A stretch of DNA of 64,000 nucleotides from Promethearchaeota archaeon (GTDB lineage Archaea; Asgardarchaeota; Lokiarchaeia; Sigyniarchaeales; SOKP01). Shown here piece after piece: positions 36,589 to 46,474 of the stretch. Positions within the stretch are counted from its first letter, which is position 1. Each line of letters opens with the position of its first letter. A model generated the notes under the pieces. That model was given only the letters and a program-made list of their open reading frames with translations, did no database searches and was not told the DNA's origin. Location of the stretch: assembly GCA_019057795.1 (NCBI GenBank), contig JAHLWS010000049.1, positions 62,001 through 126,000 of the forward strand, given 5' to 3'. The translations under genes were made by a program, and so were the position numbers.

Positions 36589-36802
36589 TTTTGTTCACAC
36601 ACTTTATTATGTAAAATTTTAATAGTCTAAATGTAACATATTATTATTATTTTCGTTATTCTAGATGAAAAAAATTCTCTATTAAAAAAAGATACTAATT
36701 AAATTAAAATAGAAAAATAAGACATCTATGAGTAGAGATAGTTCAAAATAAAGACACCACAACAAATCAAAATGAGTTTTTATTTAAAAAAACTTAAGAA
36801 AT

Positions 36803-38599
36803 TTATTTAGTTTCACCATACTTCTCTTTCCAGATAGGATCGTTAATTTGGAGCGCTCTTCGCTGTACTTTTCCAATTACATTTTTTGGTAAGTCTCCAA
36901 TTATAGCAATGTGTTGAGGGACCTTATAGTGAGCCATGTTTTCGTTAGCCCACTCTTTAATTGATCTAGGCGACAAATCAGAATCGTCCCTAATGGAAAC
37001 CCAAGCTTTTATTACCTCACCGTATTCATTGTGAGGTAGACCTGAAACAGCAACTTCTAATATATCGGTGTGTTTCATTAAAAGTTCTTCGACTTCTTTT
37101 GGAAAAACAGAAAACCCTTTGTACTTGATGAGTTGTTTTTTACGGTCCCTAATCTCAACGGTGCCATCTTCGTTCATAAATCCAATATCGCCAGTTAAAA
37201 GCCAAACTTTTCCGTTATATTCAATTAGCGCATCAGCAGTTTCTTCTGGTTGATTTAAATAGCCTTTCATTAGCTGAGGTCCGTAAATACATATTTCTCC
37301 GGTATTTTCAATTCCAAAATTCGCATCTTCTGGATTTCCTAAACAGATTGGACCTTTTGAAAAATCATCTGCGTGAAAAATGCCCCATTCTGTTCCTGGA
37401 AAAGGCATTCCTATGACTCCTACGGGGCTATCCCCAAATAAGTTGCCTGCACTTACCGCGGGACTGGCTTCAGATAATCCATAAGCTTCGACAATTCGAC
37501 CCCCTGTATTTTCTATAAACGCGTCTCTAACTTGTTTATGCAATGGACCAGCGCTAGATATGCACAACCTTAATTTTCCCATTACCCCAGGATACCTCCT
37601 CTTCAAATGTTTTAATTCAGCTAATTTTATAAATAAAATCTCGGCTGCTGCGTAGACCAATCCTTCCGAACACGGCAATTTTTCAATAAGTTCGCACAAC
37701 TCATCTTGGGATGGTGGTGTGGCAAAAAGCATCATCCAACCTCCGATTGCTACTGTAGTGTTCATAACAACAGTGTGGGCAAAACTATGAAATAATGGAA
37801 TTATCCCAATGTTTCCTATACCTGGCATTTCACCGCCTAACCACTGTTTACATTGCTCCGCATTTGATACGACATTAAAATGCGTCAAAACTGCAGCCTT
37901 GGGCAAGCCTGTCGTACCCCCCGTCATAATATAGGTGGCTGGGTCCTTTTTAACGTCTATCTTTACATTTATATCAGAATCTCTTGGTTCTGTTTTTAAA
38001 AGGTCTTTAAACTTAATAGCATCTTCAAAATCACATTTTCCCGTCGGGATTTTTTTCAAAAACTTTCCAAGCACTTTTTTAGTTCCAAACATCTGAGCCA
38101 AATCAGCTATATTTGTATAAATCACCATTTCAACGCTTGAATTTTCAATAATCGGATTTATACAAGGTTTGTATAACGCGTCTAATACAATAAGCATTTT
38201 TGGCTTAACAATGTCAAATTGATGTAAAATTTCAATAGGTTGATAAGTTGGATTAATTCCATTTGCGATTGCCCCTATTCTTGTAATTGCGTAATATGCT
38301 ACTACATATTGAATGCAATTTGGTAAATGAATAGCTACTACATCGCCCTTCTTTATCCCCAAATCGACTAAAGCCGTGGCAAATCTTTTTACATAATCTT
38401 GAAATTGTCTATATGTAACCCATGTATCGAGAAACCAGATTAAATTTTGATCAGGATATTTCTCAACTTGTTCGTCTAACATTTGATTTAAAGTTTTTTC
38501 TTTGAAATCTATGTTGTGTGGAACATTCGACGGCCACCACTTTTGGAACCAGCGTTTTTTCTCATCAACTTGATATGAATCGTTTAATTTTGATTCCAT
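36803..38599 (-). CDS. AMP-forming acyl-CoA synthetase
   Basis: A roughly 598-residue ANL enzyme, paralogue of the 34759 protein over its whole length (same WWP start, same YIMTGGTTGLPKAA P-loop, LLTGDIGFMNEDG, IRDRKKQLIK). I take ATG at 38597-38599 because AAGAAGG lies 8 bases before it; an ATG at 38623 would add 8 residues. In the middle KKIPTGKCDF and in the AMP site EAYGLSEASP differ from GYGLTETTP of the partner, so chain specificity may differ. The two lie in tandem on the minus strand about 215 bases apart, so this is a recent duplication. Confidence 0.92.
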   Translation of the reverse strand: MESKLNDSYQVDEKKRWFQKWWPSNVPHNIDFKEKTLNQMLDEQVEKYPDQNLIWFLDTWVTYRQFQDYVKRFATALVDLGIKKGDVVAIHLPNCIQYVVAYYAITRIGAIANGINPTYQPIEILHQFDIVKPKMLIVLDALYKPCINPIIENSSVEMVIYTNIADLAQMFGTKKVLGKFLKKIPTGKCDFEDAIKFKDLLKTEPRDSDINVKIDVKKDPATYIMTGGTTGLPKAAVLTHFNVVSNAEQCKQWLGGEMPGIGNIGIIPLFHSFAHTVVMNTTVAIGGWMMLFATPPSQDELCELIEKLPCSEGLVYAAAEILFIKLAELKHLKRRYPGVMGKLRLCISSAGPLHKQVRDAFIENTGGRIVEAYGLSEASPAVSAGNLFGDSPVGVIGMPFPGTEWGIFHADDFSKGPICLGNPEDANFGIENTGEICIYGPQLMKGYLNQPEETADALIEYNGKVWLLTGDIGFMNEDGTVEIRDRKKQLIKYKGFSVFPKEVEELLMKHTDILEVAVSGLPHNEYGEVIKAWVSIRDDSDLSPRSIKEWANENMAHYKVPQHIAIIGDLPKNVIGKVQRRALQINDPIWKEKYGETK

Positions 38600-38750
38600 T
38601 TCGTAACCTTCTTTGTTTTGCATTATAACAATAACAATTAATTAATATCACTTTGATAACTCAGAATTTAAAATTTTCTTTAAAGTTAAAAAATTGGAAA
38701 AAAGAGAAAATAAAATAAAAAAAAAATAAAATTGTTAATTTGGTTGAGAT

Positions 38751-40847
38751 TTAAAATCTCATGTCTTTACGCCTTTTGATTAAAATGGTAGCAACACCAA
38801 CAAAACCAACGCCGGCAATTAGTAGAATTAACGCCCAGAAGCCCTTTGCTTCGAACACCATGAACACGCTGAATGTTGGATCGTGCCAAATTCCAGTTCC
38901 GTTATTAAACATTGGAAAACATACGGCATAAACTATAACATTGAAACTCACGTTCAAACTGATATCAGCAGCAAAAGTTTCTGTTTCACCAGGTGTACCT
39001 TCGTATGTTTCATGTTTATCAACTTCTGCTTCGAATAAGGCAACTGGAAGTATATTAGATTTTGCTTTGTCTTTAGTTGTTGATTCTTCAGCTCCGTAGT
39101 AATACTCGGGTCCCGCAATATCAACAAAATCTAATTTTCCTGCAATATTTTTACCAAGATAATTTCCTATTTTCAATGAATGTGTTATATTACTATAATC
39201 ATCGGTTTTATCTAATGGATCTTCTGGATCGTCACCTAAAGTATCAACTGTTAAGTGGAAATGCAATACAGTAGAGACATAAATTATGGCTAGGTCTAAA
39301 CCAGCGATTGGATTATTAGCATATGGTGCTGAAGGATCATTCCATGGAGCAAAAAATTGATCTAACTTAACTGCACCATGTAAAACAGGGATCTTTCCTC
39401 CATCCGTAGTGTCAAGTTCAATGAACTTTGGTTCGAAAGTAAATCCAAAGTGAATGTAGGCAAGAGATTCATTACGGGCTCCTAAGTACGAGTCTAAATC
39501 TACTCCAACTGGAACAGGAACAAGAGTTGCTTGATTCATAGTTAATCCCCATGAGATTTTTTTACCCTCCTTAGTAGGTAACTCAAAATCGAAATCATCA
39601 ACAGTGCCTAAAATTAATCTGTGTGTAAGTTCTGAACTATGTGGAACGTCTATTGGACTTCCATCTACTAATACTGGTATATCAGTACCAGATTGATTTA
39701 CTTGTACATAATCTGCAGAAAGCTTACCGTCTGAATTCGTATCGTTGTATAAGAAAGATCCTGCTAAATGGTGAGTGAACAAGTAAAATTCAATGTCTAA
39801 TCCCTGAAAGATTTTGGCAGGGTTAACGGGACCACTTGGCTCACTCATCATGTCCATGATTGCCCCTACATCAATATGGATTTCAAAATTTTTAACCCAA
39901 AATTGAATTAAATCAAAGGTGAACGAAGTAAAAACAGTTTCGAGAAGAGCAACATCATCAGTTTCAGTCAATAACCATTCCATGTAACTATCTTTTTTAG
40001 CTTTTGCTTTGGCATTCCATTGATCAAGTACTTCCTGTCCACCAGTTATATTTGTAATTAATCGATCGTCGTTATCAATACGCCAGTTATCTCCTGTGAC
40101 TTTCCAAGTTTTATTAATACTAAAATCACTAGAAGTAGATACTTCTAACTTTTGCCAAGTTATAGGATTTAGTACAAACAATTCTTCTCCGGTAAAGATA
40201 TCGTTGATGTGAATTAAGAACCAAGTAATTAATTCGACGCCTTCTCTGATAAGTTCTTCAGGGATTTCTTCTCCCGTTGACCCATCCATGTAAGGTCTTA
40301 CAGTTTTGAAAAAAGCGATTATTTTTTTCACTGCGTTAACAAAAGAATTATCGTTGTCCCAAATAACCAAAGTAACTCCAGCACCATAGGTTAAAGTAAA
40401 ATTGTAAGTTCCAGACTTTGTAACTTCGCAGTAGGCATAACCATGTTGACTATGATTTTCTAATCCTTCGTAATATTCGTAAGGTACCATATAATGCTCT
40501 TGTTCGTTTGTGTTAAAAACTTTAGTATCATTATAAGTATGCTCTTGTAATGCGCTTATCACGTAGACTCCAGGTAAAACTTCCTTACCGCTGAAGTTGG
40601 TTAAGACCTGCATAAATAACATATCAAAAACAGTTGCTAGTAAATTTCCTCCGTAACCTAACCCTCTAAAAATATTTCCAAAACCGCCTGAAAACCCAGA
40701 AACGACTTGGGATGGGTCTGTGATTCCGAATTGATCAAAAGTATTGTCGTTATCGTAATCGTATCCAGCTACCATCATTGGTGTGGCTGCAAAAGAAGCT
40801 ACCATTAATGTTAAAACCATTAAGGCTTTAGTGCTTACTTTTTTCAT
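38751..40847 (-). CDS. Secreted, C-terminally anchored surface protein
   Basis: A 698-residue protein. It starts MKKVSTKALMVLTLMVASFAATPMMVAG, a signal peptide, and ends with a membrane helix (about 672-692, FWALILLIAGVGFVGVATILI) followed by KRRKDMRF, so it is anchored with its bulk outside. The outer part has acidic Asp/Asn clusters such as DYDNDN near residue 30 and NDTNSDGKLSADY at about 365-377, which look like EF-hand/dockerin-type calcium loops, and many N-x-S/T sites. No family recognised. It may be a cell-surface or S-layer-associated protein. Confidence 0.75.
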   Translation of the reverse strand: MKKVSTKALMVLTLMVASFAATPMMVAGYDYDNDNTFDQFGITDPSQVVSGFSGGFGNIFRGLGYGGNLLATVFDMLFMQVLTNFSGKEVLPGVYVISALQEHTYNDTKVFNTNEQEHYMVPYEYYEGLENHSQHGYAYCEVTKSGTYNFTLTYGAGVTLVIWDNDNSFVNAVKKIIAFFKTVRPYMDGSTGEEIPEELIREGVELITWFLIHINDIFTGEELFVLNPITWQKLEVSTSSDFSINKTWKVTGDNWRIDNDDRLITNITGGQEVLDQWNAKAKAKKDSYMEWLLTETDDVALLETVFTSFTFDLIQFWVKNFEIHIDVGAIMDMMSEPSGPVNPAKIFQGLDIEFYLFTHHLAGSFLYNDTNSDGKLSADYVQVNQSGTDIPVLVDGSPIDVPHSSELTHRLILGTVDDFDFELPTKEGKKISWGLTMNQATLVPVPVGVDLDSYLGARNESLAYIHFGFTFEPKFIELDTTDGGKIPVLHGAVKLDQFFAPWNDPSAPYANNPIAGLDLAIIYVSTVLHFHLTVDTLGDDPEDPLDKTDDYSNITHSLKIGNYLGKNIAGKLDFVDIAGPEYYYGAEESTTKDKAKSNILPVALFEAEVDKHETYEGTPGETETFAADISLNVSFNVIVYAVCFPMFNNGTGIWHDPTFSVFMVFEAKGFWALILLIAGVGFVGVATILIKRRKDMRF

Positions 40848-41163
40848 TATTTATGATCACATTAATTTTTTTTTAGAATATTAATTTCTTAAAATAATAA
40901 TTAAAATCTATATTTTTAATATTTGATATTCTAGGCAATTAGAAACTTCAAAATCAAGAGTTTCAGTAGCAATATGTTTCACTCTTTTTATCCTACCCAT
41001 CGCTATTGTCTAGGTATTCACTTATATTGACATTAATTTTCCTTAAAAACGCATGTTATGCAAATTCAAAAAATCTTATATCTGATTTAACTTAATTTCT
41101 TTCATAAAATAGACTAAACATAGATATATTAAGTTATCCTTAAAATTAAAAATAAAAAGAAAG
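40848..41163. other. Intergenic region
   Basis: About 315 bases between two minus-strand genes. It holds the promoter of the surface-protein gene, including TATA-like ATTTTTAAT segments near 40910-40920. Scattered GC-richer patches (40975-41010) show no tRNA or hairpin that I can confirm. Confidence 0.35.
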
Positions 41164-42174
41164 TTAATCTTCAATAGTTAAAAATGTGTAAATTAGAACA
41201 AAAATATATAATATTGCTGAAATCAACAAGCTCCAAATTCTTAAAAATATTGAAATTTCTTCGCTAGATAATATTACATTTGAACCAATGAATATTGCTG
41301 CGATAAGGTAACCAACAAAATAGCTTTTAAAATTTCCGTATTTGGACTTACCTCTAATTAAATTAACAAAAGAAATGAAAATTATAATTATAAGACCAGC
41401 TGCATAGAATAAATCAATAATAGGATACTTATATAAATCTAAGAATAGAAAAAATCCAAATAAGAATAACTCTAATGCTTTCACATTCCAATAACTCTTC
41501 TGTTTAGGAGAATCATCATATAATTGTTCATATTCGCTTATACCAGCATTAGAAAACAGAATTATTAATGAACCAATCGCTAATGCTGTAAATAATGCAT
41601 ATGAAATCTTAAATAGATAATTTTCAATTAATGGAAGCCAAATTTTATCCAATAAGAATAAGGGTAGAATTAGATATTCTGGAATAATACTCACCGTACA
41701 GAAAATCGGGACTGATGATGCTAAAACCATAACAAACTTTGTTAAAAATGAGGTTTTCGAATCGTCTTCCCAACTCTCTTTTCTAAAAGTGGTTAAATGC
41801 CATGCAAAAGACGCAAAACTTAAAACAGCGATTACGGGTGTTATTAGTGGAAAGACAAAAATAAAAAGGATATAAACGGCATTAATCCCATAAAAAAACT
41901 TTAATCTAGAGGGAACTACGCTAACTTTTTCGTCGAATGAATCCATCGTATTGGCAAATCGATTTGCAAATAGAATTATAAAATATAACCAAGAGATGCT
42001 AAACACAATCGGACTTAAAATCTTAATTATCCAAAAATTTAAATTTGGGTCGTTTGAATACCATAAATTAAAATCCACAAAAGAAAATATCAAAAAAATG
42101 CTTATTGGTACCAAAATTGCTGCAAGCAAAACAATTAAGCGCGAGAATATTATTCCCTTTACAGTTTTTGACAT
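41164..42174 (-). CDS. Multi-pass membrane protein, unknown
   Basis: A 336-residue protein with about nine to ten hydrophobic helices across its length (for example ISWLYFIILFANRF, FLFGFFLFLDLY, IYIFVLIYTFLTI near residues 58, 235 and 320). It lacks recognised transporter motifs. Genes around it are a surface protein and a Zn-ribbon membrane protein. Function unknown. Confidence 0.6.
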   Translation of the reverse strand: MSKTVKGIIFSRLIVLLAAILVPISIFLIFSFVDFNLWYSNDPNLNFWIIKILSPIVFSISWLYFIILFANRFANTMDSFDEKVSVVPSRLKFFYGINAVYILFIFVFPLITPVIAVLSFASFAWHLTTFRKESWEDDSKTSFLTKFVMVLASSVPIFCTVSIIPEYLILPLFLLDKIWLPLIENYLFKISYALFTALAIGSLIILFSNAGISEYEQLYDDSPKQKSYWNVKALELFLFGFFLFLDLYKYPIIDLFYAAGLIIIIFISFVNLIRGKSKYGNFKSYFVGYLIAAIFIGSNVILSSEEISIFLRIWSLLISAILYIFVLIYTFLTIED

Positions 42175-42343
42175 CTATTAATTTCACTATAGGTTTTTTT
42201 CAATTATGCATATAATGATAATAAAACATTTTAAAATCTCTGTTTTATCACAATATTTAATTAATTTTAAAATTACGATTTATTTTCGAAAGAAAGAAGA
42301 TACCTAAAAATAAAAAAATAATAAAAAATGTATATAAATTTAT

Positions 42344-43117
42344 TTATTTCGCTATTATAGCTGAACCACAATTGGTGCAGAACTCGTTTCCAGGGACCAA
42401 TTTGGCTTTACAATTAGGGCATAGCTCTGAACTATCTAAAGATGGCTCTTGCTCCTCTTTTGTTTTACCTTTTGATTTTTTCACTTTAGGTTGAGCCGTA
42501 CCTTCTGTTGGTTTGTATTTTAAACTTCCAATAAAACCTCCAAACACAGCCCCCACAAGACACCCTTCTAAAATCGCCGTAAAAACCGCCAGTAAGTAGG
42601 GTAAATCTGTTAGACCCAATACTGCTCCATCCACTACTCCTGCGATAATCGGACCAACCATGGGAATTACAGGTATTACTAAATATATAACCATGGCAGG
42701 AATTAAATAACCTATACCAATCGCAAGACTAGTGTGAATCCCACCTCGAGGAGAGTGCGCAGAAATTGCGCTAGTAATCGTGCAGCATAAAATCCAAGGA
42801 AGAACGACAGCAACTATAAGTAATACGTCGTCAGGTCTATAAAAGATACACCAATGAATAGGAAATAGTAAGATTAAAATTAGGCCAAGAAAGGCGCTTG
42901 CAACGAAACCGAGAATACCTGCCATAGGACCTAAAAAAGTTCCCAGAGAAGCTATAGCGTCGTCTAAATTTTTGATTAAACCACCAGTAACTCCGCCCGT
43001 TAAATCTAAAAATTGAAAACTAATCCATGCCATAGGAATCAAACACAGCATCCCAACACACCCAGACCAAATCACGCGACCCCAACCCATATAATTATCC
43101 CCACATCGAATTTTCAA
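42344..43117 (-). CDS. Membrane protein with C-terminal zinc ribbon
   Basis: A 257-residue protein with about six membrane helices in the first 205 residues (rich in Gly, Ile, Val), a basic linker (KVKKSKGKTKEEQEP), then a zinc ribbon with cysteines at 233, 236, 247 and 250 (LCPNCKAK...FCTNCGS). Small archaeal membrane proteins often combine such parts and the ribbon likely faces the cytoplasm to bind a partner. No family recognised. Confidence 0.7.
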   Translation of the reverse strand: MKIRCGDNYMGWGRVIWSGCVGMLCLIPMAWISFQFLDLTGGVTGGLIKNLDDAIASLGTFLGPMAGILGFVASAFLGLILILLFPIHWCIFYRPDDVLLIVAVVLPWILCCTITSAISAHSPRGGIHTSLAIGIGYLIPAMVIYLVIPVIPMVGPIIAGVVDGAVLGLTDLPYLLAVFTAILEGCLVGAVFGGFIGSLKYKPTEGTAQPKVKKSKGKTKEEQEPSLDSSELCPNCKAKLVPGNEFCTNCGSAIIAK

Positions 43118-43334
43118 ATAATTTTTTTCAAATTAATATTTTTATTACTAATTCAAACACGATTCGTATATTTAAAATTTTGTTTTTGTTGATACTATCT
43201 TGTTAGAAATCCTAATAGAATAATTTGTAATTTTTCTTTAAAAACAACTTAGATTTACTGAATAATTAAGCTATCTTAGAGTTATTATGCGATATAAAAA
43301 AAATTTAAAGAAAAAAGTTTTAAATAAAAAATTT

Positions 43335-44027
43335 TTATTTAATGCTGATAATTGCTCCTTTATCCATTTTAACGATTTTATTAGCATAAGAAGCTAAAGA
43401 ACCTCTGTGGGTTACTACTATTATTGTAGTTTCCATATCTTTGTTAATTTGTTTTAAGAGGTCCATTACTTGCTTCTCAGATTCAGGATCAAGATTACCC
43501 GTTGGTTCATCGGCTAAAATTACCCTTGGACGATGGATAATAGCCCTTGCGAGACCGCATCTCTGTTTTTCACCACCAGACAATTCTACGGGATAATGAT
43601 CTTTTCTTTCAAGTAAATTGACGTCTCTTAGCGCTGCAATTGCTCGGTTTTCGATTTCTTTCTCTCTTAAAACTGTGGGCCACAATAAAGCCGCCACATT
43701 TTCAATAGCAGTTAAAGTAGGAATTAAGTTGAAATCTTGAAAGACAAAACCAATTTTTTGTCTTCTTAGTTTACTAAGTCTTGCTTCTTGCGCTCTAGCA
43801 ATATTTTCCCCATCAAATATAATTTTTCCCGAATCTGGTAAGTCAATACCGCTTAAAACGTTAAGGAGCGTACTTTTACCGCAACCCGTTGGGCCTTGAA
43901 CTAAAATAAATTCTCCTGATTTAATTGTAAGGTTAATATCAACTAAAGCGCGAATAATCGCACCAGCTCGCCGATATTCTTTATTTACATCAATAGCTTC
44001 GATCATAGTATCTTTATCTACAGGCAT
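43335..44027 (-). CDS. ABC transporter ATP-binding protein (MacB/LolD-like)
   Basis: A 230-residue ABC ATPase with Walker A GPTGCGKST, Q-loop FVFQDFNL, signature LSGGEKQR, Walker B VILADEPTGNLD and switch VVTHRGS. Its similarity is to MacB/LolD/FtsE exporters, which use MacB/FtsX-type permeases. The permease gene follows upstream by 12 bases, so the two form an operon. Confidence 0.93.
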   Translation of the reverse strand: MPVDKDTMIEAIDVNKEYRRAGAIIRALVDINLTIKSGEFILVQGPTGCGKSTLLNVLSGIDLPDSGKIIFDGENIARAQEARLSKLRRQKIGFVFQDFNLIPTLTAIENVAALLWPTVLREKEIENRAIAALRDVNLLERKDHYPVELSGGEKQRCGLARAIIHRPRVILADEPTGNLDPESEKQVMDLLKQINKDMETTIIVVTHRGSLASYANKIVKMDKGAIISIK

Positions 44028-44039
44028 TTTTTTCCCTCC

Positions 44040-44603
44040 TTATACACCTACCCTCTTTAATGCGATAATTGGTCTTACTCTCAAGATTTTTCTATTAGCT
44101 AAAAGAATCGCTAAAATTTGGAAAAATAGAAAAATTATGAAAGTTACAAAAACCGGTAAAAGGCTCACTAAAGGCAAATTCTCGATATAATACGGCGTTC
44201 CAAATACCGCTGGGTTTGTTGCGTAAATGTACCCAAAAAAAGCTGCGTAATGAAATAATACCTCAATAACGATAAAAAAGCCAATAAATGTTGTGAATAG
44301 AATAAATCCCGAAATTAACGTGTTAATATCTTTATTCGTCCATCCAATGCATTTCAAAGTAGCAATAGTTTTCGAATTACGTCTCACTATTATCCAAGAA
44401 TATAGTAAGGATAAAAATATTCCTACGGCTAAAGCCATGAAGAAACTTGTGCTCGCGAGACCTAAATCTGATGTCTTTAGTACCAATTCGATTGAATAAC
44501 TTGTCCAAAATATTAAAATGGTATACATAAGACAGAAAACTGTAAATTGCTTTTTCTCCCGTAAAACCATCATAATAGATTTTTTTAATAATCTAAAAGC
44601 CAA
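44040..44603 (-). CDS. FtsX/MacB-type permease, half size
   Basis: A 187-residue membrane protein with four hydrophobic helices (about 15-35, 42-65, 95-120, 148-172). A NSKTIATLKCIGWTNKDI segment matches the coupling helix of FtsX/MacB C-terminal domains (the family's I-a-x-L-k-a-l-G pattern). Typical family members are 400 residues or more with a large extracytoplasmic domain. Here only the C-terminal three- to four-helix unit is present, and the start is preceded by a non-coding AT-rich gap. It may be a natural minimal permease or a truncated one. Confidence 0.7.
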   Translation of the reverse strand: MAFRLLKKSIMMVLREKKQFTVFCLMYTILIFWTSYSIELVLKTSDLGLASTSFFMALAVGIFLSLLYSWIIVRRNSKTIATLKCIGWTNKDINTLISGFILFTTFIGFFIVIEVLFHYAAFFGYIYATNPAVFGTPYYIENLPLVSLLPVFVTFIIFLFFQILAILLANRKILRVRPIIALKRVGV

Positions 44604-44698
44604 TTATTTCACCGTTTAGTAAAAATTAATTTTTTATATAAATTGTTTGTATTAGTTATATAATAAAATCATAATAAAAATTTTGGGAATATTGAATA

Positions 44699-45103
44699 AT
44701 GTCAACAGAAATTGAAAAAATTATAGATGAACTTCTAAATACAGAGCAGAATATTTTTGGAGTAGCTATTATTAATAAATCTGGATCTTTAATTACTCAA
44801 ACTCAGAATTGGGATATCTCCAGCAATTTAGACAAGGTTAATGAATTATTAAAAGCAAAAATTGAACTTGGGAAAAGGGGAATACCAAATATTTCGCTCC
44901 AAGGAATTAAATACATGATCGTTGAAAATACTGAAGAAAGAAAGATTGGTACGAATATCACGGGCAAAGGACACATTATTATTGCTCCAATTCCAATTGG
45001 TGGAACGGGCGCGCTTATTTGCTACATTAACCCTCAAGCTGGACCTAGAGACGCCTTATTTACAGTTCAATCTTTCGCGCTAAAATTAGCGAATTTTGTA
45101 TAA
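44699..45103 (+). CDS. Profilin-like protein (Asgard type)
   Basis: A 134-residue protein. It starts with a short helix, then GVAIINKSGSLITQTQNWDIS, a middle helix, IKYMIVENTEERKIGTNITGKGHIIIAPI, and a terminal helix (DALFTVQSFALKLANFV). This order and the NWDIS and GKGHIIIA pieces fit Asgard profilins, which bind actin-like proteins and have been studied in Loki-type archaea. The roadblock/LC7 fold is the main alternative, but the strand-helix order fits profilin better. No actin gene is in the window. The neighbouring TnpB gene is a later insertion. Confidence 0.65.
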   Translation: MSTEIEKIIDELLNTEQNIFGVAIINKSGSLITQTQNWDISSNLDKVNELLKAKIELGKRGIPNISLQGIKYMIVENTEERKIGTNITGKGHIIIAPIPIGGTGALICYINPQAGPRDALFTVQSFALKLANFV

Positions 45104-45143
45104 AATTCTTTTTATTTATTTTAAATTTTTTTTAACGGTTTAT

Positions 45144-46474
45144 CACTTTCACAAAAGAAAACACACACCTTCAGGGTTGTGATGAATTTTGCATTAATCA
45201 TTAATAATTATACCCCTATTTCTTTAAATACTAAATTCTCCACGTTACAATTAATGCAACTCGTTCAACAAGTTCAATTCAAACGATCAAATCTCTTGGA
45301 TGAGATAACTTTTCTTTCAAAAAACCTGTTTAATGTGGCGACATATACCGTGCGACAACGCTTTTTCAAGGATCGTCATTGGATTCGATATAACGAGTTG
45401 TGGAAATTGCTAAAAACTCACGAATCGTATAGAAAATTACAAGGATCGTGCGGGTCTCATCCGCCACAACAAGTCCTAAAACAAGTAGATAGAAATTTCA
45501 AGAGTTTCATTAAAGCAATCAAAGTTTGGAAAAGCGAACGGTCTAAATTTAAGGGGATGCCAAAACTTCCTCGCTACAAGCGTAAGAACGGCCATAATTT
45601 AGTCTATTTCACTTCCCTACAATGTAGGCTAAAGGATGGACATGTACTACTCACGCAAAAGATGGAGAACTTAGGTTTTCCTAAAATAAAAACCGCGCTA
45701 AAAAGCGTGAAAGGCGTTCGCATCGTTCCATTCGGAGATCGATACAATATTGAATTAATCTACGATTACGAGCCAAAAGACTTGCACTTGAACGAGAATA
45801 ACGTATTAGGAATCGATTTAGGACTTAATAACATCGTAACTGCGTCAGATAACATTGGAAACAAGCCACTGATTATCAAGGGCGGTGTTGTAAAGTCAAT
45901 CAATCAATTCTACAACAAACAACTGTCGAAATACAGGTCCATGGCGAAAAAGTGCAACGGCACGGAAGTCACGGGACGCATCTTGAAGTTTCATCGAAAG
46001 CGCAACAATAAAATAAGAGATTTCTTTCACAAAACTTCCAGAAAAATAGTCAATCACTGCATCTCTAACGATATCGGGACCATCGTTATCGGATATAACG
46101 AGGGCTGGAAGCAGAGAATCACGATAGGGAAAATAAACAACCAGAACTTTGTCTCCGCGCCGTTTTTAAAACTTGTCCAACAAATTGAATATAAATCTGA
46201 GATGGTCGGAATTCAAGTAATTAGAACCGGCGAAGAGTACACTTCGCAAACGTGCTCTTCGTGTGGAGTCGTACGCAAGTCAAATCGCAAGTATCGTGGA
46301 CTATACATTTGTAAAGATTGCGGGGTTGTCCTAAACGCTGATGTGAACGCTTCAAGAAACATTCTACAAAAAGGAGTCCCTAAATCCAAGTGGATAGGGG
46401 ATAGAGGGTGCTTGAGCCATCCAGTAGTGTTGAAAGTCTAACCTACGAATCCATAACCTTTAGGTTAAGGTTGT
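45144..46474 (+). mobile_element. IS200/IS605-group element with TnpB only
   Basis: A single tnpB gene with no tnpA. The left end is likely just after TTTAT at 45139-45143 (possible target motif), followed by an imperfect palindrome around ACACACCTTCAGGGTTGTG (45161-45179). The right end holds the small stem AACCTTTAGGTT (near 46456-46468) and lies right up to the stop codon (46475-46477) of the HDAC-family gene. The 3' stretch of such elements usually encodes the guide RNA (omega/reRNA). Exact ends are estimated. Confidence 0.6.
45179..46441 (+). CDS. tnpB: TnpB RNA-guided nuclease (IS605 OrfB)
   Basis: A 420-residue TnpB. The RuvC acids are present: D213 in IDLGLN, E308 in IGYNEGW and D388 in NADVNASRN. 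Between the last two is the zinc ribbon TCSSCG...CKDCG. These match an active nuclease. It guides cleavage of DNA using RNA from the element's right end. GTG 45179 or ATG 45182 is the start. No tnpA is present, so it cannot move by itself unless another copy supplies the transposase. The last residues run into the predicted guide region. Confidence 0.94.
   Translation: MMNFALIINNYTPISLNTKFSTLQLMQLVQQVQFKRSNLLDEITFLSKNLFNVATYTVRQRFFKDRHWIRYNELWKLLKTHESYRKLQGSCGSHPPQQVLKQVDRNFKSFIKAIKVWKSERSKFKGMPKLPRYKRKNGHNLVYFTSLQCRLKDGHVLLTQKMENLGFPKIKTALKSVKGVRIVPFGDRYNIELIYDYEPKDLHLNENNVLGIDLGLNNIVTASDNIGNKPLIIKGGVVKSINQFYNKQLSKYRSMAKKCNGTEVTGRILKFHRKRNNKIRDFFHKTSRKIVNHCISNDIGTIVIGYNEGWKQRITIGKINNQNFVSAPFLKLVQQIEYKSEMVGIQVIRTGEEYTSQTCSSCGVVRKSNRKYRGLYICKDCGVVLNADVNASRNILQKGVPKSKWIGDRGCLSHPVVLKV

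Noticed and set aside
40960..41020. Possible tRNA-like GC patch
   Set aside because: No cloverleaf arms or CCA-adjacent stem could be built.
44699..45103. Roadblock/LC7 protein
   Set aside because: The strand-helix order and GKGHIIIA piece fit profilin better, although not decided without a model.
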